From contig CM033105.1 in NCBI GenBank assembly GCA_019321725.1, forward strand, positions 11,855,632-11,919,631: a DNA stretch of 64,000 nt, written 5' to 3'. This document shows, one piece after another, positions 57,836 through 64,000 of this stretch. The first letter of the stretch is position 1. Each line of letters opens with the position of its first letter. The position numbers and the translations under genes were made by a program. The notes below the pieces were generated by a model, which did no database searches, was not told where the DNA came from, and was given only the letters and a program-made list of their open reading frames with translations. The DNA comes from Paulownia fortunei. Its lineage: Eukaryota > Streptophyta > Magnoliopsida > Lamiales > Paulowniaceae.

Positions 57836-58332
57836 TATCTACTTCAATGATCAGTTGAAACTATTAATCTATAAAGTAATGACTATAATTGTATATTGTG
57901 TAAAATAAAGTTGGCTTTGAGGCATTACTAGGGTTTGCTGCTCTTTAGGAGCTCATTGTTTATACTTAAATGTACTCTTTCTTTTGGAACCAATCATAAG
58001 ATAAATATCATTATATTTGTCATGTGATTATTTCACTTTGAGGTGAGTGCTTGAATTGATCGAATTTGACCACACTCCTCAGTTTTAGGTGTGAGGCAAA
58101 GTTGTATCCCAAAGCCATTTAGTGGTTATGCTTATGCATTTGGATAAATATGGATCAAGTTCATTTTGAAGTCTTGGGATAATGGAGAATTTAGACCAAG
58201 ATGCCAAAAATAATTCTGGGTATATATATATACTACTTTGACAAATATGCTTACTCAATTATGTTAACACTCCGTTTGTATAAGAATTTTGGTGAGGAAA
58301 AGAAAAGTAAATACAAGAGAGAACAATTTTAG
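57836..58332. other. No gene seen
   Basis: Sequence between the TRIM and the copia fragment. Its last part may be upstream copia pol decayed beyond recognition. Confidence 0.4.
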
Positions 58333-58863
58333 TTGTTTGATAACCAAAATTCCCTTATACTTTGGTATGCTAGACTAGGTCATATTTATGAAAAGATGAT
58401 TAACAAGTTGGCACAATTGCTTGACCTTAGGGGAGAGCAAGGACTCTCAACATGTGAATCATGTCTTAGAGGAAAAAAGACTAAGTCTCCATTTGTTGGA
58501 CAAGTGGAACGTGCAAAGAATGTGTTGGATTTGATCCACACAGATGTTTGTGGCCACTAAGTGTTAGTGCCCAAGGTAATTTTCACTACTTCATAACCTT
58601 TACCGATGACTTCCTTAGGTATAGTTATGTGTACCTTTTGAGGTACAAGTCCAAAGCTTTTGAAAGGTTGAAGGAGTTTAGACATGAAGTAGAGAAATAA
58701 ACTGGACTAAGTATCAAAGGTCTTCGATCAGATCGAGGAGGTGAGTACTTGAGTGCCGAGTTTTTGAGTTATCTAAAAGAGAATGGGATTCTCTCACAGT
58801 GGACTCCACCTGCTACTCCCCAGCTCAATGGAGTCGCTGAGCGCAAGAATCAAACTCTATTGT
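58333..58863 (+). pseudogene. copia integrase fragment
   Basis: The GAG-pre-integrase zinc finger is readable (LWYARLGHIYEKMINKL and CESCLRGKKTKSPF), followed by LIHTDVCGH with the first catalytic Asp. A frameshift near 58556 leads to FITFTDDFLRY, then an in-frame TAA at 58698-58700, SDRGGEYLSAEFLSYLKEN with the second Asp, and GVAERKNQTLL with the catalytic Glu. It stops exactly where the satellite-like arm begins, and RT and RNase H are missing. In a live element this enzyme inserts the cDNA. Confidence 0.85.
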
Positions 58864-59672
58864 AATTCAAGATATAGAATCTAAAAAACCTAGTTTTTGC
58901 AACTAAAATTTTCACTCCATCCTCTCGGAAACATCTCTCATGTGTTGTGTATTATAAGACATAGAATCTTGAAATCCTAGTTTTTGCCAAAAAAAGATTC
59001 ACATTAATGTTATGTGTTTCAGGATAAAGAATCCAAACAACCCTTGTTCTTGCAAATGAAATTTTCACCCCCACCCACTCGCTAATATCTCTCTTGTACT
59101 CCGTATATTTTGAATTAGAAACCCAAAAATCCTTTTTATTGCAACTAAAGTTTTCACACTACGAAGACATGCCGCCATCGCCCATCGGTATTCTCTCTTG
59201 TGTTTTGTAATTCAAGATATAGAATCTAAAAAACCCTAGTTTTTGCAACTAAAATTTTCACTCCATTCTCTCGGAAACATCTCTCATTTGTTGTGTATTA
59301 TAAGATGCAGAATCCAAAAAACTCTAGTTTTTGCAAATGAAATTTTCTCCCCACCCACTCTCTAGTATCTCTCTTGTACTCCGTCTATTTTGCATTAAAA
59401 AACAAAAAACCCTTGTCATTGCAACTAAAGTTTCCACACTACGAAGCCCGTGCTGCCATCGCCCCGTCAGTATTCTTTCTTGTGTTTTGTAATTCAAGAT
59501 ATAGAATCTAAAAAATCCTTGTTTTTGCAACTAAAATCTTCACCCCATCCTCTCGGTAACATCTCTCATGTTTTATGTATTATAAGATATAGAATCTTGA
59601 AATCCTAGTTTTTGTAAAAAAAGTTTCATATTAATGTTATGTATTTCAGGATAAAGAATCCAAAAAACCTTA
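58861..59672 (+). repeat. Higher-order tandem repeat, left arm
   Basis: A composite unit of about 345 bp is built of four related sub-units (about 88, 66, 90 and 101 bp), each holding a variant of AGAATC..AAAAAACCCTAG-TTTTTGCAA and, in most, a TCTCTC-TTGTGTT ending. The order is 1-2-3-4, then 1-3-4 (sub-unit 2 missing, giving 281 bp), then 1-2 and part of 3. Unit starts (TGTAATTCAAGATATAGAATC) lie at about 58862, 59207 and 59488. Confidence 0.85.
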
Positions 59673-60594
59673 AATTGCATGTAAGATAGGAATATACTTG
59701 CATGATTTGTGTAGTCTTAATTGACATCCATATAGTCCAATGATTTATTGAATGTTTAATTCATATAAGAATATAGTGGTTTAGCAATTGGTAAAAAATT
59801 TATTAGATCTTGGGAGATGTAATTGAATAATTGAGGGATTCTCGACTATCAACTTGGAAAATAAATTGAGATTGATGTGATTGAGTGTTCAAAACTGATT
59901 AATTATAATTAAATCATAAACCCTAGACTTTTAAGTCAAAGAAGTTAATCTTAATTTACTTTTACACATTAGTTTAGTATTTTCTTAGTTTATGCTCAAA
60001 TTTGATTGTTCAAGTAAAATTAGAGTTAACCAATCTCGATACTTAGTAATTCAACAATTCTCGTAGAAACGATATTCTACATATCCACTTTATTACTTGT
60101 CTACGACAGCATATACTTGCGTTTGCAAAATTTGCAACAAGTATCTTGAAATATTTTTATTATTAATTAATTAAGTATTTAATTAATATTTTTTTATTTA
60201 CAAATATACCTTCTAATGTTTTAGTTATGAAATAACATAATTATTTTTGTAAACTTATATGAATTCGTGCTTCTTACTAGTTAACTTAATAATCCGACCT
60301 GATTCTTTCATTAATCAACTTATTTTAATCCTTTTATATAATCATAATCCAATAATCTTAATTTACTCTAAACAGAAAGATGCTAACAAAAGATGAAATC
60401 GGATGAAGCATGAGGATGAACTGGATATATATAACTATAGATATTTCTTTAATATTTTGTAATTAAAATTCAAGATCCAACCCCTACTTCTAAAAGTCAA
60501 GTTGAACTTTTTGGCCTTGATAAGAACAAATAGAAGAAGAGATAATTGTCTAAATCGAATTCTAGATCATAATATAGTGTCACAAACCCCAATT
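59673..60594 (+). repeat. Spacer with gypsy LTR 3'-end fragment
   Basis: The part up to about 60145 ends with TACTTGCGTTTGCAAAATTTGCAACAAG-like wording, split here as CTTGCGTTTGC and TTTGCAACAAG, the characteristic end of Athila/Tat LTRs before the PBS. No PBS follows. 60146-60594 is AT-rich with nothing recognised. Confidence 0.5.
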
Positions 60595-61213
60595 TGCGTT
60601 CGCACAAGAGAGAATACTGATGGGCGATGGCAGCACGGTCTTCGTACTTTCAAAACTTTAGTTGCAATGACAAGGGTTTTTTGGTTTTTAATTCAAAATA
60701 TACGAAGTACAAGAGAGATACTAGAGAGTGGGTGGGGAGAAAATTTCATTTACAAAAACTAGAGTTTTTTGGATTATACATCCTAAAATACATAACGTTA
60801 ATGTGAAACTTTTTGTTGCCAAAACTAGAATTTCAAGATTCTATATCTTATAATACACAACAAATGAGAGATGTTTTCGAGAGGATGGGGTGCAAATTTT
60901 AGTTGCAAAAACTAGGGTTTTTTAGATACTATATCTTGAATTACAAAACACAAGAGAGAATACGATGGGCGATGGTGGCACGGTCTTCGTAGAGTGAAAA
61001 CTTTAGCTGCAATAACAAGGATTTTTTGGTTTCTAATTTAAAATATCCTGAGTACAAGAGAGATATTAGCGAGTGGGTGGGGGTGAAAATTTATTTTGCT
61101 AGACCAATGGCTTTTTGGATTCTTTATCCTGAAATAGATAACATTAATGTGAAACTATTTTTTCAAAAACTAGGATTTCAAGATTCTATATGTTATAATA
61201 CACAACATATGAG
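60595..61213 (-). repeat. Higher-order tandem repeat, right arm (inverted)
   Basis: The same composite unit in reverse complement: order 4-3-2-1 and then 4-3-2 plus part of 1. ACAAGAGAGAATAC marks unit starts at about 60603 and 60949, a spacing of about 345. Open stretches here (60502-60762, 61026-61415) and in the left arm on the other strand (59530-59324) share peptides such as TLVAMTRVF and RSTREILESGWGENFI because they read the same repeat. Confidence 0.85.
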
Positions 61214-62006
61214 AGATGTTACCCTCTACCCCCCTCTCTTTTACAAGCTGAATACATGGCCTATTTATAGTACTTGGAGTAAGCTAGAGGCTAAACAAAT
61301 AATGGAGGGGTTAATCAAGTGGTATACTAGTTGCCAAGAGTTGGTAAGTTGTTACACAAATTTCTCATCCACTGAATTGAATTACATTTGTCGGTCAGAT
61401 ACAGCCAGATTTTGAAGATAAGTGAACAATCAAAATTGTAGATCTTTCAGCGCTGATATATTTTCATATATCTTTTGTCAACTTTGGCGATCGGATGAAG
61501 GAGATATGGTTAAATTACCGAGTTATGTCCAAGAGCCGCCCTGTAACATCAGCAGCAACTTGCAGCCTATGGTTTTACCATTTCAACACATTTTCACACC
61601 ATCTTGTATTCCGCAAACTTGTTTATTTACCTCTTGGGTATAACATATCCAAATTTCAGACCAAAATAAATTTGGGCTCAAGATATATAACCGAATTGGT
61701 AAAATAAGTCAATACTGGGCTGAACTCTGATCCGAATTTTGGTGATCCATTTTATGCAACTACTTGGATGAATTTTCTGCTATCATCAACATTGAATTGG
61801 GCTGAGCCTCCAACATAAAAGTTGTACCTCTATCTCTTGGCTTTCAAATAAAATAAGCTTCAGGTCCATAGAGCTTTTGATCATGAAGTTATGCTCAAAT
61901 TACAAAAACTGCACAAGTCTGAAAACATGCTTCCATTTATTCCCTAACAAAAAACATTAATAAAACAAGAATATTAACAAGAATAAAGCAAGAAAAGTAT
62001 AAAGAA
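61214..62006 (-). repeat. Athila LTR copy 3, truncated
   Basis: Follows 7170-8000 closely by eye (TACATGGCCTATTTATAGTA; GTTGTAGATCTTTCAG-like; TTCAGGTCCATAG), ending near AAGAATTTATCA, so the extreme LTR end is missing. Bounded left by the inverted satellite arm and right by a Tekay LTR fragment. Confidence 0.7.
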
Positions 62007-62470
62007 TTTATCAGTTCCTACAGGTTTTGAGGATCAGTGTACATGGATGACGACCTGTTGGGTTGTGTTGCGGGCATATTCTAATTTTTACATTCATTAT
62101 TATTATGTAAGTTGCTGACTATATATAAAGGGCTACAAGATGCAAAATGTCCTTACTTCTTCTGAAAGTAAAGACTATTATTTTTATTTTTGAGTCTCTC
62201 GTATTATAACTTTGGGATGTCGTGTTCTATATAACTCTTGAAATTTGATAGTAAATCAGCTTGAGAATAGCGTGATTGTGATGGGTGTTGTGTTTTTATA
62301 TAAATGGTGATTTTTCTATATAAAGGGTTATATGTATGAAAACACTGTTTTTCAAAGTGCTACATTTGACAAAGTTATATGTATGAAAATACACACATGC
62401 ACACATATGTGCTACATTGTCAAAATTATTGCTATACCAATATCTATATTTAGTGTTGGGGGGTGTTACA
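62007..62470 (+). repeat. Tekay LTR fragment, 3' end
   Basis: Matches the last ~310 bases of LTR copy A (TGGATGACGACCTGTTGGG; CATATTCTAATTTTTACATT) with about 150 extra bases in the middle, and ends GGGGTGTTACA at 62470. No PBS follows, so it is a truncated solo piece. Confidence 0.8.
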
Positions 62471-64000
62471 CACCTCAAAGGAGTCCACACGTTCTCCCTC
62501 TAAAGAAAGTCCACACATTGGACAAGAACACCGAAGATAATAAAATTGCTAGTTTCTACTATTTTCTTTTCTAGCCTAGTATGGAGTGAACTTATAACTT
62601 TTCAATTCAACTTGTGAATTAAAGATTAAAGTTTATTCAATTGTTCTTAATTTAACTTGTAAAAGAAGAACAATTAAAATATGTACTTAAGCAATACGAG
62701 AGAAGAGAAAAGGAAGACAAAATGGAAAAATAATTTTTCTTCTAATTCTTGTTATGGCCGAAAATTACAAGAGTGTTGGATAGATAAATTTTGTCTTCAA
62801 TATATCATATATATATAAGGAGGCTACAAAGATTAGGCAAACCCTAATTTCATCCTCACATGGTAATTAGTTTGTATGGAAAAGTCTTACTTTCCTTAAC
62901 AAACTAAAAACACATGCACAAAATAAAATCTTTCCTTTTTTTTTATTATGGCCGAATTTTGCTTGCAAAATTATGGCAACATTTGCTCCTTTTGTCTTGT
63001 CTTCCTAGCTATGAATTTATCCCGTAAATTCATATGTATAATATCATATATTATTTAAATAAGTAAATCTTATTCACTTATTTAATTTCTCTTATTTTCA
63101 AGTGGGCTTCCAACAAGCCTAATTAAACTTAGGCTTGGACTTCTCCAAGTCCATTTAATTAATTCAATTAATTCAATTAGTCCAAGTCTAAATAATTGAT
63201 CCAATGAATTAATTTATTCACTCTAATTGGATTCCTAATCTCATTAGGTCCAATTAAATAGTTCTACTATTTATTTGAATAATTAATTCAACTCTTTGAA
63301 TTAATTTAATCCTTTAACTAATTAATCCAATTAATTAATTATATCCAACCCCTTTTTGATGATTTATAGACCAGAGATGTTTCATTCCAAATTGTGTGTG
63401 ACCCTTTATGTTCACTTCTAAGCTAGTAGTGGGCTTGCAACATTTGCAACTTATGAATAACAATTATTCCGATTAATTCATCCAATTAATTAATCCACTA
63501 GGAATTAACTCCTTAATTCCTAGAACCCCACTATCCGTGAAAACACCTAGCGAGTAATCATGGCAAACTAGTCTTAGGTGAAATAGCAAGTGATCCTATT
63601 CTAGTTACGAGTACTATGCATGTAAGGTCCTTCTGTCAACTAATCTCCCGATTGAGTTTAGGGCATGGATAATAGTCAAAACCCTAATTGACTCAATATC
63701 TATGATTTCATTTTAAGTTATAGTGGCTCTTAATGAATCATCATAAACCCTTTTCTGATATTCACTTTGCCTTGGACAAGGTCTTCCGAGTCACGAACTA
63801 TGAAAACATAGGATATTCACTTGTTCTACCCGACAAGTGAGGGATCCTTTGTTGGCCACTCATTAACCTTCACACGCATAAATACAATACCTAACATAAC
63901 CCATTTATGATTGTCAGGTAATCAGAAAATACATCTAAGTAAGGCATTATACGTATAAGGTTACCATGGTGCCTCAAGTCAAAGGACTAGTCGTGTACTA
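62471..64000 (-). mobile_element. Family H copia-associated repeat, copy 4, cut by the window end
   Basis: Long copy in the same orientation as 8019-9060, with shared landmarks TTAATTAATTATATCCAAC, GGGCTTGCAACATTTGCAAC, CATGGCAAACTAGTCTTA and GATCCTTTGTTGGCCACTCA. It extends furthest on the left, including TTATGGCCGAA repeats (62753 and 62947). No coding region in the window; by analogy with copy 1, a gag would lie about 0.5-1.2 kb beyond the right edge. Confidence 0.55.

Noticed and set aside
59324..60762. Two open stretches on opposite strands sharing a peptide
   Set aside because: They read the same satellite-like unit in inverted arms; no start context or domain.

Overview
The window looks like repeat-rich, probably heterochromatic nuclear DNA of a flowering plant, most likely a eudicot. 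This rests on plant-type Ty3/gypsy (Athila, chromodomain Tekay/Del, Tat) and Ty1/copia sequences, an endogenous plant pararetrovirus (Caulimoviridae) cluster, a TRIM element, and intron-bearing fragments of a plant B-type cyclin gene. The species cannot be named from the sequence. No intact host gene, tRNA, rRNA or CRISPR array was found, and every coding region seen is broken.

Layout. 1-8018: a minus-strand Athila-type element (integrase zinc-finger remnant, RNase H, RT, partial protease, gag, a perfect 18-nt tRNA-Asp primer-binding site, 5' LTR). Its LTR is split by a Tekay-type LTR with an iMet primer-binding site (3912-7093). 8019-10290: a minus-strand copia repeat (family H) with a decayed gag. 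10300-17237: a 5'-truncated plus-strand Tekay/Del chromovirus (gag, protease, RT, RNase H, integrase, chromodomain, 2.3-kb 3' LTR). 17480-24944: a second family H copy interrupted by a 2.9-kb solo Tekay LTR with 5-bp target duplication, followed by fragments of several LTR families. 24945-26456: LTR family G, copy 1.

26733-40560: the most unusual block, a cluster of at least six endogenous pararetrovirus segments (florendovirus-like by inference) in both orientations. They carry coat-protein zinc knuckle, protease, RT, RNase H, movement-protein-like and downstream-ORF remnants, plus one TATA-box promoter remnant. All are interrupted.

40644-41560: Tat-lineage protease and LTR remnants. 42074-44744: exons of a B-type cyclin pseudogene (minus) split by a 1.8-kb copia-like solo LTR. 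45040-49200: family H copy 3 with a second solo Tekay LTR (TSD TGTAA). 49427-51599: LTR family G, copy 2. 51600-57336: AT-rich, mostly featureless, with an 84-bp tandem array. 57337-57835: a complete TRIM. 58333-58863: copia integrase fragment. 58861-61213: an unusual ~345-bp higher-order repeat in two inverted arms around an LTR fragment. 61214-64000: Athila LTR, Tekay LTR and family H fragments.

Nothing here works together as a pathway. The window records repeated nested insertion, solo-LTR formation, viral integration and rearrangement. Family relationships and similarity statements come from reading the sequence by eye, not from alignments.
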